Assembly (NCBI RefSeq): GCF_902706195.1
Contig: NZ_CACSJO010000002.1
Location: 296,616 to 360,615, forward strand
DNA from: Novosphingobium sp. 18050
GTDB lineage: Bacteria > Pseudomonadota > Alphaproteobacteria > Sphingomonadales > Sphingomonadaceae
Direction: 5' to 3'
DNA: 64,000 nt
Part shown: one piece after another, positions 37,616 to 47,078 of the stretch
Position numbering within the stretch: the stretch's first letter is position 1
Layout of the letters: every line of letters begins with the position of its first letter
Translations under genes and position numbers: made by a program
The notes under the pieces: model-generated
The model's database searches: none
Told to the model about the DNA's origin: nothing
Seen by the model: only the letters and a program-made list of their open reading frames with translations

Positions 37616-39802
37616 CTACTTCCCCCACTTCTTCTGCTGCTTCCCGTACCGCGTCTTGCGGGTTCCGGGCTTGCCTTCGTTGCTGCGGCCGACCTTGGGT
37701 GCCTTGTGCTCCGCATCCGGGAGGCCCAGTTCGCTGGCCTCAAGCCGCCTGATCTCGTCGCGCAGGCGGCCGGCTTCCTCGAATTCGAGGTCTGCCGCCG
37801 CATTGCGCATCCGCTTTTCGAGGTCCTCGATATAGGCGCGCAGGTTGTGGCCGACGAGGTTGTTGCGGGTGTCGTCCTCAAGGTCGATCACCACGCCGTC
37901 GCGGCTGGCTGTATCGGCGACGATGTCGGCGATACGGCGCTTGATCGACTGCGGGGTGATGCCGTTTTCGAGGTTGAACTGCTCCTGCCGCGCACGGCGG
38001 CGGTCGGTTTCGGCTATCGCGCGTTCCATCGAGCCGGTCATGCGATCTGCGTAGAGGATCACCCGCCCGTCGACGTTGCGTGCGGCGCGGCCAATGGTCT
38101 GGATCAGCGAGGTTTCCGAACGCAGGAAGCCCTCCTTGTCGGCGTCGAGGATGCAGACAAGTCCGCATTCGGGAATGTCGAGACCCTCGCGCAGCAGGTT
38201 GATGCCGATGAGCACGTCGTAAACGCCCATGCGCAGGTCGCGGATCAGCTCGATACGCTCCAGCGTTTCCACGTCGGAGTGCATGTAGCGCACCCGCACG
38301 CCCTGCTCGTGCATGAACTCGGTCAGGTCCTCGGCCATGCGCTTGGTGAGGGTGGTGACGAGAGTGCGATAGCCCTTGGCGGCGACTTCCTTGCACTGGG
38401 CGATGCAGTCCTGCACCTGATCCTCGACCGGGCGGATTTCCACCGGCGGGTCGATCAGTCCGGTTGGGCGGATGACCTGTTCGGCGAAGACGCCGCCAGT
38501 CTGGTCCATCTCCCAGTGACCCGGCGTGGCCGAGACCGCGAAGGTCTGCGGGCGCATCGCGTCCCACTCGTTGAAGCGAAGGGGGCGGTTGTCGATGCAA
38601 CTGGGCAGGCGGAAACCATATTCGGCCAGCGTGATCTTGCGGCGGTGATCGCCTTTCGACATCGCGCCGATCTGCGGCACCGTCTGGTGGCTTTCGTCGA
38701 CGAATAGCAGGGCGTTGTCCGGCAGGTATTCGAACAGGGTCGGCGGCGGCTCGCCGGGGATGCGGCCGGTAAGGAAGCGGCTGTAGTTTTCGATGCCGTT
38801 GCAGGCGCCGGTGGCGTGGATCATCTCGAGGTCGAAATTGGTGCGCTGTTCCAGCCGCTGGGCTTCGAGCAGCTTTCCTTCGGCCTCCAGTTCCTTGAGC
38901 CGTTCGGTCAATTCGAAACGGATCGCCTCGGCCGCCTGCCGCATGGTCGGCCCCGGCGTCACGTAGTGCGAATTGGCGTAAACGCGGATCTTCTCGAGGC
39001 TGGCGCCCTTCTTGCCGGTCAGCGGATCGAATTCGGAAATTTCCTCGATCTCGTCGCCAAAGAAACTGATGCGCCAGGCCACATCCTCGAGGTGCGAGGG
39101 GAACAGCTCGAGGCTGTCGCCCCGCACGCGGAAATTGCCGCGCGCGAAGGCCACGTCGTTGCGCTTGTACTGAAGGGCGACGAGCTTGCGGATGATCTCG
39201 GTCTGGTCCTGCGCCTTGCCCACTTCGAGGTCGAAGATCATCGCCGAATAGGTTTCGACCGAGCCGATGCCGTAGAGGCACGAGACGGAGGCGACGATGA
39301 TGACGTCGTCGCGCTCCAGCAAGGCGCGGGTGGCCGAATGGCGCATCCGGTCGATCGCCTCGTTCACCGAGCTTTCCTTCTCGATGTAGGTGTCCGACCG
39401 GGGGACGTAGGCCTCAGGCTGGTAATAATCGTAATAGGAGACGAAATATTCCACCGCGTTGTCGGGGAAGAAATCGCGGAACTCGGCATAGAGCTGGGCG
39501 GCAAGGATTTTGTTGGGCGCCAGGATCAAGGCCGGGCGCTGTAGTTCCTCGATCACCTTGGCCATGGTGAAGGTCTTGCCCGAGCCGGTGACACCCAGCA
39601 GGACCTGTGTTTTTTCGCCCTCCTGCGCGGAGCCTACCAGTTCCGCGATGGCGGTCGGCTGGTCGCCGGCGGGCGCGTAGTCCGAGACGATGCGGAACGG
39701 CCGGCCGGGCATCGACTTGTCGGGCCGCTGCGGCTTGTGGGGGATGAAGTTGTCCGAAGTGTCGGGTTCTTCGAGGCCGCGACGGATGATGATCTCTGCC
39801 AT
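37616..39802 (-). CDS. uvrB: Excinuclease ABC subunit B
   Basis: DNA-damage recognition helicase-like subunit of nucleotide excision repair. The 728-residue protein has Walker A LGVTGSGKTFT, the beta-hairpin region SYYDYYQPEAYVP, the DESH motif II, RAARNVDGRV, and a C-terminal UVR domain (ADLEFEEAGRLRDEIRRLE) that binds UvrC. The chosen ATG starts the family-specific lead; a longer open frame upstream is unconserved. I see no strong ribosome-binding site or obvious LexA box in the 130 bp upstream. Confidence 0.97.
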   Translation of the reverse strand: MAEIIIRRGLEEPDTSDNFIPHKPQRPDKSMPGRPFRIVSDYAPAGDQPTAIAELVGSAQEGEKTQVLLGVTGSGKTFTMAKVIEELQRPALILAPNKILAAQLYAEFRDFFPDNAVEYFVSYYDYYQPEAYVPRSDTYIEKESSVNEAIDRMRHSATRALLERDDVIIVASVSCLYGIGSVETYSAMIFDLEVGKAQDQTEIIRKLVALQYKRNDVAFARGNFRVRGDSLELFPSHLEDVAWRISFFGDEIEEISEFDPLTGKKGASLEKIRVYANSHYVTPGPTMRQAAEAIRFELTERLKELEAEGKLLEAQRLEQRTNFDLEMIHATGACNGIENYSRFLTGRIPGEPPPTLFEYLPDNALLFVDESHQTVPQIGAMSKGDHRRKITLAEYGFRLPSCIDNRPLRFNEWDAMRPQTFAVSATPGHWEMDQTGGVFAEQVIRPTGLIDPPVEIRPVEDQVQDCIAQCKEVAAKGYRTLVTTLTKRMAEDLTEFMHEQGVRVRYMHSDVETLERIELIRDLRMGVYDVLIGINLLREGLDIPECGLVCILDADKEGFLRSETSLIQTIGRAARNVDGRVILYADRMTGSMERAIAETDRRRARQEQFNLENGITPQSIKRRIADIVADTASRDGVVIDLEDDTRNNLVGHNLRAYIEDLEKRMRNAAADLEFEEAGRLRDEIRRLEASELGLPDAEHKAPKVGRSNEGKPGTRKTRYGKQQKKWGK

Positions 39803-39935
39803 GCGAGAACATATGGGGTATACGCAGCGTTCCGGCAACAGGGGGCAGTAAGCGGGGGTGGTATCAGGCGTTGACCTGCGGGCGGGGCGGTGCCAGCCCC
39901 GCAGACCCCATTGGAAGATTAAGAGAGTGTACGCG

Positions 39936-40493
39936 ATGAACGGCAAGTTCGGGATCATGGCTGCGGCGGGTCTCGCCGCGCTGGCGCTGGCCGGCTGCGG
40001 ATCGAAGGACGACGCGAAGGATGGGGCTCCCAAGTCGATCGAGCAGGTCAAGAAGGAGGCCGACAAGCTCGTGAAGCCCGAGCCCGGCGAATATCGCCAG
40101 GTGATGGAGATCAAGAGCCTCGAAGTACCGGGCCTGCCCAAGGAAACGGCCGAGCAGATGAAGGGCGCGATGCAGGCTTCGCAGGAAGGCACGTTCTGCC
40201 TGACCAAGGCGGACGCCGACCGGGGCTTCAAGGACATGTTCAACGACGTCGGCAAGGGCAACCAGTGCACCTATTCGAAGTTCGACGTTGATGGCGGCAC
40301 TCTCGATGCCCAGATGGAGTGCCAGTCACAGCAGGGCGGCAAGGCAGTCATGAAAATGAAAGGCACTGTCACCGAAAAGGGGTCCGACGTGACGGTCGCG
40401 ATGGACACCAGCGGTGGTCCGCCGCCAATGGGCACGATGAAGATGACGATGCATATGACCACCACGCGCCTTGGAGATTGCAAGGCCAAATAG
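39936..40493 (+). CDS. DUF3617 lipoprotein
   Basis: A 185-residue predicted lipoprotein with lipobox LALAGC (Cys21), then a Lys/Asp-rich linker and a DUF3617 domain starting around PGEYRQVMEIKSLEVPGLP. Two conserved-looking Cys (in GTFCLTKAD and NQCTYSKF) plus MECQSQ and LGDC could form disulphides in the periplasm. The function of DUF3617 is unknown; such proteins are abundant in sphingomonads. The start has AAGAGAG upstream. Confidence 0.85.
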   Translation: MNGKFGIMAAAGLAALALAGCGSKDDAKDGAPKSIEQVKKEADKLVKPEPGEYRQVMEIKSLEVPGLPKETAEQMKGAMQASQEGTFCLTKADADRGFKDMFNDVGKGNQCTYSKFDVDGGTLDAQMECQSQQGGKAVMKMKGTVTEKGSDVTVAMDTSGGPPPMGTMKMTMHMTTTRLGDCKAK

Positions 40494-40516
40494 GCGAAAC
40501 TGATGCGCGAAGGCCG

Positions 40517-41299
40517 ATGGACCCGCTGAACGACTTTCAAGGGCACACCCCGGGACAGGATGAGCCGCCCGGGTCCCTGCGCGACGCCATTGCGCGCCGC
40601 GCGGCCTTTGCGCGTGAGCAGCACCCGGAGGGCGTAAGGAAGCCGCCCCTCCAACTGATGCTGGCGGAACTACGCTCCCTTTATCGCGGTGCGCATCGGG
40701 GGCAGGTGGTGCGCGCGGCGGTGCGGCCGATGCCGGTGATGTTGCTGCCGGGCTTTGCCGCCCATCCGAAACGGATGCAGCCGATGGCCGATGCGCTGTC
40801 GGCGGCGGGGCATCATGTCTACGGCTGGGGGCTGGGGTTCAACTTCGGGCCGAGCGAGCGCAATTTCTCCTTTTTGATGCGCCGCGTCGCCGTGATCGCG
40901 CGGGAGAGTTGGTCGCCGGTCGCGCTGGTCGGCTGGAGTCTGGGCGGTCTCTTCGCGCGGGAGATCGCGCGGCGCGAGCCGGCGCTGGTGGCCAAGGTCA
41001 TCACCATGGGTACGCCTTTTTCCGGAGATCCGCGTGCGAACAATGCGTGGAAGGCCTATCAGATGGTCACCGGGCATTCAGTGGACCGGCCGCCGATCGA
41101 CTGCGATTTCTCGGAGAAACCCGCAGTGCCGACCGTGGCGCTGTGGAGCCCGCGAGACGGTATCATCCAGCCCCGTGCGGCTGCGGGCTGGCCGCACGAG
41201 CGCGACCGTGCCGTCGCGATTCGGTGCAGCCACCTCGACTTTTCGAGTTCGCCCAAAGTGGTGGCCGAAGTGCTGCGCCAGTTGGATATCAAGGAATAG
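40517..41299 (+). CDS. Alpha/beta-hydrolase (lipase/esterase-like)
   Basis: A 260-residue protein. The nucleophile elbow is GWSLGG, the oxyanion region MLLPGFAAHPKRM, and the acid and His lie in WSPRDGIIQ and CSHLDFSS. The N-terminal 50 residues are a charged helical extension. It resembles PGAP1/lipase-class esterases that recognise lipid or acyl substrates. No signal peptide is seen, so a cytoplasmic location is likely. It follows the DUF3617 gene by 23 bp. Confidence 0.8.
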   Translation: MDPLNDFQGHTPGQDEPPGSLRDAIARRAAFAREQHPEGVRKPPLQLMLAELRSLYRGAHRGQVVRAAVRPMPVMLLPGFAAHPKRMQPMADALSAAGHHVYGWGLGFNFGPSERNFSFLMRRVAVIARESWSPVALVGWSLGGLFAREIARREPALVAKVITMGTPFSGDPRANNAWKAYQMVTGHSVDRPPIDCDFSEKPAVPTVALWSPRDGIIQPRAAAGWPHERDRAVAIRCSHLDFSSSPKVVAEVLRQLDIKE

Positions 41300-41326
41300 G
41301 CCGTCCTCCCCGAACCGGGGCGGATT

Positions 41327-42835
41327 TCAGGATTTCGGAGCCTGCCGCCGATAACTCAGGGCCTCGGCGATGTGGATGCGGCCGACCGTTTCCGCGCCGC
41401 CAAGGTCGGCGATCGTGCGCGCGACCCTTAGGATGCGGGTGTAGCCGCGCGCGGAGAGGCGCATCGCTTCGGCCGCCTGAAGCAGCAGGCGGCGTCCGGC
41501 TTCGTCCGGGGTGGCATGCAGATCCAGCATATCGCCGTCGAGTTCGGCATTGGTCCGCGCGGCGACGCCTTCGAGCCTTGCCGTCTGAATCTGCCGTGCC
41601 CGCGCTACTCTTGCGGCAACCTCCGTGCTGCCTTCCTTCGGCGGGGGAAGGGCAAGATCCACCGCCCGCACGGGGTCGACTTCGACGTGCAGGTCGATTC
41701 GGTCGAGCAGGGGGCCGGACACCTTGCTCTGGTAATCTGCGGCGCAGCGCGGCGCGCGTGAACAGGCCAGCGCCGCATCGCCAAGATGCCCGCAGCGGCA
41801 CGGGTTCATCGCCGCGATCAACTGGACCCGCGCCGGGTAGGTGAGGTGGGCATTGGCCCGCGCGACGGTGACTTCGCCTGTCTCCAGCGGCTGACGCAGC
41901 GAATCGAGTGCCTGGCGCTGGAACTCGGGCAGTTCGTCGAGGAACAGGACGCCCAGATGCGCCATCGAGACCTCGCCGGGCCGCACTTTCATGCCGCCGC
42001 CAGTCAGCGCCGCGATCGAGGCAGAGTGATGCGGCGAGCGATAAGGCCGGGCGCGGCTGATCCGTCCGCCCTCCAGCGTGCCTGAAACAGAGGCCACCAT
42101 CGATACCTCCAGCGCCTCCGCCGGGGTGAGTTCGGGCAGGATGCCGGGCAGGCACGATGCCAGCAGTGATTTTCCGGCGCCGGGCGGCCCGATCATCAAC
42201 AGGTTGTGCGATCCGGCCGCAGCGATCTCCAGCGCGCGGCGGGCGGTTTCCTGCCCTTTCACCTGCCGCATGTCGGCACCGCGCGGCGGTGCCTCAACTA
42301 CGCCGGGGACGGGAATTGGCAGGACCTGCGTGCCCTTTAAATGATTGAGCAGGCTGATGAGGTTAGGCGCGGCAATCACCGGCACGCCGCTGGCCCAGCG
42401 GGCTTCGGAGCCTTGCGCGGCAGGGCAGATCAGGCCTTTGCCGGCCTCGCTTGCATGAAGGGCGGCGAGCAAGACGCCGGGGGAGGGGATCACCCGGCCA
42501 TCCAGCGCGAGTTCGCCCACCGCCACGAAATCGGCGATCTGCTCGGCATCGACGACGCCCATCGCCGCCAGCAGCGCCAGCGCTACCGGCAGATCGTAGT
42601 GCGAGCCTTCCTTGGGCAGGTCGGCGGGGGAGAGGTTGATGGTGATCCGCTTGGGCGGCAGGGCCAGCCCCATCGCGGTGAGTGCGGCGCCGACGCGCTG
42701 GGTGCTTTCGCGCACCGCCTTGTCGGGCAGGCCGACCAGCAGAAAACCCGGCAGCCCCGGCGCGATCTGGCACTGGACCTCGACGGCGCGCGCCTCAAGC
42801 CCGAGGTACGCGACGGTCGAGACGAGTGCGACCAC
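41327..42835 (-). CDS. comM: YifB/ComM-family Mg-chelatase-like AAA+ ATPase
   Basis: A 502-residue protein with an N-terminal Lon-protease-like fold (VEVQCQIAPGLPGF; GLPDKAVRES), an AAA+ domain with Walker A IGPPGAGKSLLA and Walker B LFLDELPEF, and a C-terminal Mg-chelatase-like domain with Cys in MNPCRCGHLG. ComM is a branch-migration helicase in natural transformation. I chose the GTG at 42835 (AAGGGA upstream) because the family start VxLVSTVAYLGLEARAVEV begins there; the open frame extends ten codons more. Competence in this organism is not shown. Confidence 0.93.
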   Translation of the reverse strand: MVALVSTVAYLGLEARAVEVQCQIAPGLPGFLLVGLPDKAVRESTQRVGAALTAMGLALPPKRITINLSPADLPKEGSHYDLPVALALLAAMGVVDAEQIADFVAVGELALDGRVIPSPGVLLAALHASEAGKGLICPAAQGSEARWASGVPVIAAPNLISLLNHLKGTQVLPIPVPGVVEAPPRGADMRQVKGQETARRALEIAAAGSHNLLMIGPPGAGKSLLASCLPGILPELTPAEALEVSMVASVSGTLEGGRISRARPYRSPHHSASIAALTGGGMKVRPGEVSMAHLGVLFLDELPEFQRQALDSLRQPLETGEVTVARANAHLTYPARVQLIAAMNPCRCGHLGDAALACSRAPRCAADYQSKVSGPLLDRIDLHVEVDPVRAVDLALPPPKEGSTEVAARVARARQIQTARLEGVAARTNAELDGDMLDLHATPDEAGRRLLLQAAEAMRLSARGYTRILRVARTIADLGGAETVGRIHIAEALSYRRQAPKS

Positions 42836-42986
42836 GAAGTATCCCTTATTCTGCAAGTAAAACAACGAAGAGGGATCAGTGTAGTAAGCATTCGCAGTCT
42901 GGCGGCCACTGCGTAATTTATGCCTTACGACGTTTTAACCGCGCTCATCAGGTGCTGGGTAAGGGTATCGGCCGCACCGTCAGGTA

Positions 42987-43694
42987 ATGCGCTCGTTTAC
43001 TGCATGTCTTGGCTTGGCCTGCCTGTTCGCCGTTGCCCCCTTGTCGGCGCAGGTGATCGAATACGAGACAGTCGAGGTGGTTGCCGACCACTTCGACAGC
43101 GGCGGCGAGCGCAGCCTTTTTCTGACATTCCGGGATGCCCCGACGGCCCTGTCCGCGGTGTTTCCCGCAGGTCCGGCCTATGGCCCCTTCCGGGTGCTTG
43201 GCGATGGCCGCGCCGCTCTGGTCGACGTCACCGATGCGCGCAGCCCGGGGCAGTTCGCGGCGATGCTGCGCGATTATCCCGGCATCACTTCGATCGAGAT
43301 GATCGACTGTCCCGGCACCGAGGACGACCTTGCCAACTTGCGGTTGGGCCGGATGATTCGCGAACACGGCATTGCCACGCACGTCCCTGCGGGCGGCTCG
43401 GTCCGTTCCGGCGGGGTCGAACTGTTTCTGGCCGGGGCGCATCGTTATGCCGATGCGGGGGCAGAGTTCGCTGTCCATTCCTGGATGGACGACACCGGCC
43501 TGGAACCCGATGATTATGCGAGCAACGCGCCGGAGAATCGCCGCTACATCGACTATTACCGCCAGATGGGCATGAGCCCGATCGAGGCCGATGCCTTTTA
43601 TGCCATGACCAATTCGGTTCCGTTTTCCTCCGCCCGCTGGTTCGGTGCGGGCGAGATGGGGCTGTGGGTCAGGCTGGAAGGTGCCGGGGCCTGA
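42987..43694 (+). CDS. Secreted ClpP/crotonase-fold-like protein (COG3904-type)
   Basis: A 235-residue protein with a signal peptide (residues 1-21, ending LSAQ). The region VPAGGSVRSGGVELFLAGAH resembles the COG3904 periplasmic proteins, but the usual CASAC nucleophile segment reads VRSGGV, so the serine is displaced by one position (Ser141) and the Cys pair is missing. GAEFAVHSWMDD follows, where the family has its His. Enzyme activity is therefore doubtful. The call is by pattern only and other interpretations are open. It is divergent from comM. Confidence 0.55.
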   Translation: MRSFTACLGLACLFAVAPLSAQVIEYETVEVVADHFDSGGERSLFLTFRDAPTALSAVFPAGPAYGPFRVLGDGRAALVDVTDARSPGQFAAMLRDYPGITSIEMIDCPGTEDDLANLRLGRMIREHGIATHVPAGGSVRSGGVELFLAGAHRYADAGAEFAVHSWMDDTGLEPDDYASNAPENRRYIDYYRQMGMSPIEADAFYAMTNSVPFSSARWFGAGEMGLWVRLEGAGA

Positions 43695-43712
43695 GGTCCG
43701 GCGTCGGCGTTT

Positions 43713-43970
43713 TTACTCGAATAGCGAGGCCAGCCAGCCGCGGCGGCGCGGAGGGGGCGTCTGCCCGGATACCTTGAGCAGATGATTGGCCAGAACGGCC
43801 GCCTGGCTCTTGGTCATCATCACCGTGGTCTGGAGCGGTCTGTCGCCGTGCTCCCACGTGCTGCGTTCATGCGTCTGGATCGCCAGGACCATGCGGCGCC
43901 CCAGGTCCTGCGAGGTCCATCCAACAAGCACGCCGAGCCGATTGCCTGTCGCCACCGTCTTGTCCCGCAT
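43713..43970 (-). CDS. Conserved small hypothetical protein, 85 residues
   Basis: A short protein with GVLVGWTSQDLGRRMVLA, MMTKSQAAVLANHLLKVSGQ and a basic, Pro/Arg-rich C-terminus (PPPRRRGWLASLFE). Small proteins of this type recur in sphingomonads (recollection, not searched). The pattern of a beta-strand pair followed by a helix suggests a compact fold. The longer open frame upstream is unlikely to be translated. It is convergent with the COG3904-type gene and lies 276 bp from rpmH on the opposite strand. Function is unknown. Confidence 0.65.
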   Translation of the reverse strand: MRDKTVATGNRLGVLVGWTSQDLGRRMVLAIQTHERSTWEHGDRPLQTTVMMTKSQAAVLANHLLKVSGQTPPPRRRGWLASLFE

Positions 43971-44246
43971 AACTGATTTCCCACTCCCCCGGGCCGTGCC
44001 GTCTCTGCCGCGCCGAACAATTGCGCGGAGCATGATCCGCCATCCCGGCATGGTCCGCCATACTGGTAAATCGGCACCGGGTTGTTTAAGGGGATCTTCG
44101 GTTCGAGGCGGCGCCTGCGCATGTACTCGGCCTTGACTCTGATGCGGCCCTTCAGTATCGGCCCGCAAGAGTTTAGCGGTCGTCCGGTCCGGGCGGCCCT
44201 TTTTGTTCAGGTCCTTCGGGGCCAAGTTGGTATTTCGAGGACTGAC

Positions 44247-44381
44247 ATGAAGCGCACTTTCCAGCCGAGCAACCTTGTTCGCGCCCGCCGTCACGGCTTC
44301 CGTTCGCGCATGGCGACTGTCGGTGGCCGCAAGGTCATCCGTGCACGCCGCGCACGTGGCCGCGCCAAGCTTTCGGCCTGA
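44247..44381 (+). CDS. rpmH: Ribosomal protein bL34
   Basis: The canonical 44-residue L34: [20 protein letters not shown] then [24 protein letters not shown] precedes the ATG. It heads the conserved rpmH-rnpA-yidD-yidC order. A very strong pair of hairpins separates it from rnpA, so the abundant L34 message and the scarce RnpA message can be produced at different levels. Confidence 0.98.
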   Translation: MKRTFQPSNLVRARRHGFRSRMATVGGRKVIRARRARGRAKLSA

Positions 44382-44393
44382 TTCGCCGGTAGC

Positions 44394-44470
44394 GGCAGGG
44401 GCTTGCCCCTGCCTGACGGCGCCAGACCACGCTTTCGCCGGTTGGCGAGGGCATGGTCTGGCGCCGTTTT
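44394..44470 (+). terminator. Tandem hairpins between rpmH and rnpA
   Basis: First stem: GGCAGGGGC/GCCCCTGCC (9 bp, 44394-44413). Second: ACGGCGCCAGACCA with TGGTCTGGCGCCGT (14 bp, arms 44416-44429 and 44454-44467), followed by TTTT. Such a double structure can act as a partial terminator or mRNA stabiliser within the rpmH operon. Confidence 0.7.
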
Positions 44471-44604
44471 GCTTTGGCACGAATCGCCAATAGCGCGGCT
44501 TTCATGATTCGTTCGGAAACGAGCGATGGCCCATGGTCCGTTTCGGCGACGAACGGAGAGTGGCGTTCTTCCATTATCGCGGGACGATCACTAGTTACGC
44601 AGCC

Positions 44605-44991
44605 ATGGCCGATGCCTACACGATCCTGACCCGCCGGTCCGACTTCCTTGCTGCCAATCGCGGCCTGAGAGTCGCGCGTCCCGGCTTCGTGCTGCTTGCC
44701 AATCGCAACGATGGGCTGGGGCAGCGCGCCGGGATCACGGTGACCAAGAAGATCGGCAATGCCGTCGTGCGCAACCGCATGAAGCGGCGCTTTCGGGCGC
44801 TGCTGCGTGAACTGCTGCACGAACACGGCCTGCCGGACACCGATCACGTCCTGATCGGCCGCGAAAACGGCATCGAGCGCGACTTTGCGGCCTTGCGCAA
44901 CGAACTCGTGGCCGCATTCGGCCGCGCACGCGATGGCAAGGGCGATTCTCCCCGAACCGGCGGACGGCGCCGCCCACCGCCCCGGAGATGA
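44605..44991 (+). CDS. rnpA: Ribonuclease P protein component
   Basis: Protein subunit assisting RNase P RNA in tRNA 5' maturation. The RnpA signature is [14 protein letters not shown] with KKIGNAVV before it; [14 protein letters not shown] marks the N-terminus. The 128 residues from the ATG at 44605 fit the family; the open frame continues 24 codons upstream, but that lead is unconserved. No good ribosome-binding site precedes the chosen start. The C-terminus is Arg/Pro-rich. Confidence 0.92.
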   Translation: MADAYTILTRRSDFLAANRGLRVARPGFVLLANRNDGLGQRAGITVTKKIGNAVVRNRMKRRFRALLRELLHEHGLPDTDHVLIGRENGIERDFAALRNELVAAFGRARDGKGDSPRTGGRRRPPPRR

Positions 44992-45233
44992 AGCGGGCGA
45001 TCCGCTTCCTCGTGGCGCTTCCCGGGCTCTTGCTGATCGGGATCGCGCGGGCGTGGCAGCTTGGCCCTTCGGCGATAATGCCGCCGACCTGCCGCTATTC
45101 GCCGTCCTGCTCGCAATACGCGATTGAGGCAGTGCGAAAGCATGGTGCGATTAAGGGTGGATGGCTGGCGCTCTGGCGTCTATTGCGCTGCCAACCGTGG
45201 GGCGGGCACGGTCATGATCCCGTCCCTGACTGA
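44988..45233 (+). CDS. yidD: Membrane protein insertion efficiency factor YidD
   Basis: An 81-residue protein with the diagnostic [19 protein letters not shown] stretch and a C-terminal [18 protein letters not shown]. It begins within the rnpA stop codon region (4-nt overlap). Three Cys are conserved. It assists YidC-dependent membrane insertion. The N-terminal hydrophobic segment (residues 5-20) anchors it to the inner membrane. Confidence 0.95.
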   Translation: MKRAIRFLVALPGLLLIGIARAWQLGPSAIMPPTCRYSPSCSQYAIEAVRKHGAIKGGWLALWRLLRCQPWGGHGHDPVPD

Positions 45234-45308
45234 ACAGAACGACTGACAAGAAGCGAGCGGCCATCCGCGCCGCCGCCGACCGGCAATACGAGCAGGAAAC
45301 AAGCCTTC

Positions 45309-47078
45309 GTGGAAAAGCAGCGCAATATCATCCTCGCGGTCCTGCTGACCGCGCTCGTCCTGTTCGGATGGGAAGCCGGGGTCGGTTACTTCTACCCTCA
45401 GGCCAAGACGCCGGTTCAGAACGTCGCCGCTGGCGGCCCTGATCAGGCGCCCAGCCCGACCAAGCCGACCCGCGAAGGCGGCCTGCGCGATGCCGCCGAC
45501 GTGGCGCTGGAACAGCAGGACCTCAAGACCGCGCTCGCCGGCGGTGGCCGGGTTCCGGTTGCCGCACCCGGCCTGTCGGGCTCGATCAACCTGACCGGCG
45601 CGATCGTCGACGACCTGGTGCTCAACCGCCACCGCGAGACGGTGGAGAAGAATTCCGGGCCCGTGCGCACCTTCTCGCCCGCCGGCACCCCGGCGCAGCA
45701 GTTTGCACAGTTCGGCTGGGTCGGTGAGGGCGGCGTTGCCGCTCCCGGCGCGCAGACCGTATGGACCGCGCCTGCGGGCGCCAAGCTGACCCCCGCGACG
45801 CCGCTGACGCTGACCTGGACCAACCCCACCGGACAGCGCTTCGCGATCACGTATTCGATCGACAAGGACTACATGATCACGGCCGTCCAGACGGTCGAGA
45901 ACGGTGGCGGCGCTCCGGTTACGCTGAAGCCCTTTGCCCTGGTCAACCGTACCGACCGGACTGCCAGCCTGGATACCTGGAACGTCCATTCCGGCCCCAT
46001 CGGCGCCTTCGACGGTTCGGTCACCTTCTCGAACAACTACAAGGACGTGGTCGAGGCCCGGACCGTCGCCGGCGCTGGCCGCACCGATTGGATCGGCTTC
46101 ACCGACATCTACTGGATGTCGACGCTGATCCCCGTGGGCACCAAGGCGGATGGTACCTTCCGCTCGCTCGGCAACGATATCTTCCGCGCTGATCTCGTTT
46201 ACGACCAGCAGGTACTCCAGCCGCGCCAGCGCGTTTCGGTGACCACCAAGCTGTTCGCCGGCGCCAAGGAGCACAACGTGCTCGACGCCTACGAGAAGCA
46301 GGGCATCGCCAACTTCGGTCTTGCGATCGACTGGGGCTGGTTCCGCTGGTTCGAGAAGCCGATCTTCTGGCTGCTCACCTCGCTGTTCAAGCTGGTCGGC
46401 AACTTCGGGGTCGCGATCATCCTGCTGACCGCCATCGTGCGCGGCATCATGTTCCCGGTGGCTCAGCGCGGCTTCGCCTCGATGGCCGCAATGCGTGCGA
46501 TCCAGCCGAAGATGAAGGCGCTGCAGGAACGCTACAAGGACGACAAGCAGAAGCAGCAGCAGGAGATCATGGCCCTCTACAAGAAGGAGGGGGTCAACCC
46601 GATGGCCGGATGTCTGCCGATGTTCCTGCAGATCCCGGTGTTCTTCGCGCTGTACAAGACGCTGATGCTGGCGATCGAAATGCGCCACCAGCCCTTCGTG
46701 CTGTGGATCAAGGATCTGTCCGCGCCCGATCCGCTGCACATCCTCAACCTGTTCGGCCTGCTGCCCTTCAACCCGCCCGCGTTCCTCGCGATCGGCGTGC
46801 TGGCTCTGCTGCTGGGCTTCACCATGTTCCTGCAGTTCAAGCTGAACCCGGCCCAGATGGACCCGGCGCAGCAGCAGGTGTTCATGATCATGCCCTGGTT
46901 CATGATGTTCGTGATGGCGCCGTTCGCTTCGGGTCTGCTGGTCTACTGGATCACCTCCAACCTGCTCACCATCGCGCAGCAGAAGTACCTGTACAGCCGC
47001 CATCCGCAGCTGAAGGCGCAGCAGGAAAAAGACGCAGCCGACAAGGCCCGCGCAAATGAGCGGGATGCAAAGGCGTGA
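45309..47078 (+). CDS. yidC: Membrane protein insertase YidC
   Basis: A 589-residue Oxa1/YidC insertase of the Gram-negative type: an N-terminal transmembrane helix (about 8-24), a large periplasmic domain, then five helices in the C-terminal half including the hydrophilic groove region PMAGCLPMFLQIPVFFALYK (in parts) and the Met-rich PWFMMFVMAPF. It starts at GTG, 75 bp after yidD. The C-terminal tail is rich in Lys/Ala, as needed for ribosome contact. engB overlaps its stop by 4 nt. Confidence 0.97.
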   Translation: MEKQRNIILAVLLTALVLFGWEAGVGYFYPQAKTPVQNVAAGGPDQAPSPTKPTREGGLRDAADVALEQQDLKTALAGGGRVPVAAPGLSGSINLTGAIVDDLVLNRHRETVEKNSGPVRTFSPAGTPAQQFAQFGWVGEGGVAAPGAQTVWTAPAGAKLTPATPLTLTWTNPTGQRFAITYSIDKDYMITAVQTVENGGGAPVTLKPFALVNRTDRTASLDTWNVHSGPIGAFDGSVTFSNNYKDVVEARTVAGAGRTDWIGFTDIYWMSTLIPVGTKADGTFRSLGNDIFRADLVYDQQVLQPRQRVSVTTKLFAGAKEHNVLDAYEKQGIANFGLAIDWGWFRWFEKPIFWLLTSLFKLVGNFGVAIILLTAIVRGIMFPVAQRGFASMAAMRAIQPKMKALQERYKDDKQKQQQEIMALYKKEGVNPMAGCLPMFLQIPVFFALYKTLMLAIEMRHQPFVLWIKDLSAPDPLHILNLFGLLPFNPPAFLAIGVLALLLGFTMFLQFKLNPAQMDPAQQQVFMIMPWFMMFVMAPFASGLLVYWITSNLLTIAQQKYLYSRHPQLKAQQEKDAADKARANERDAKA

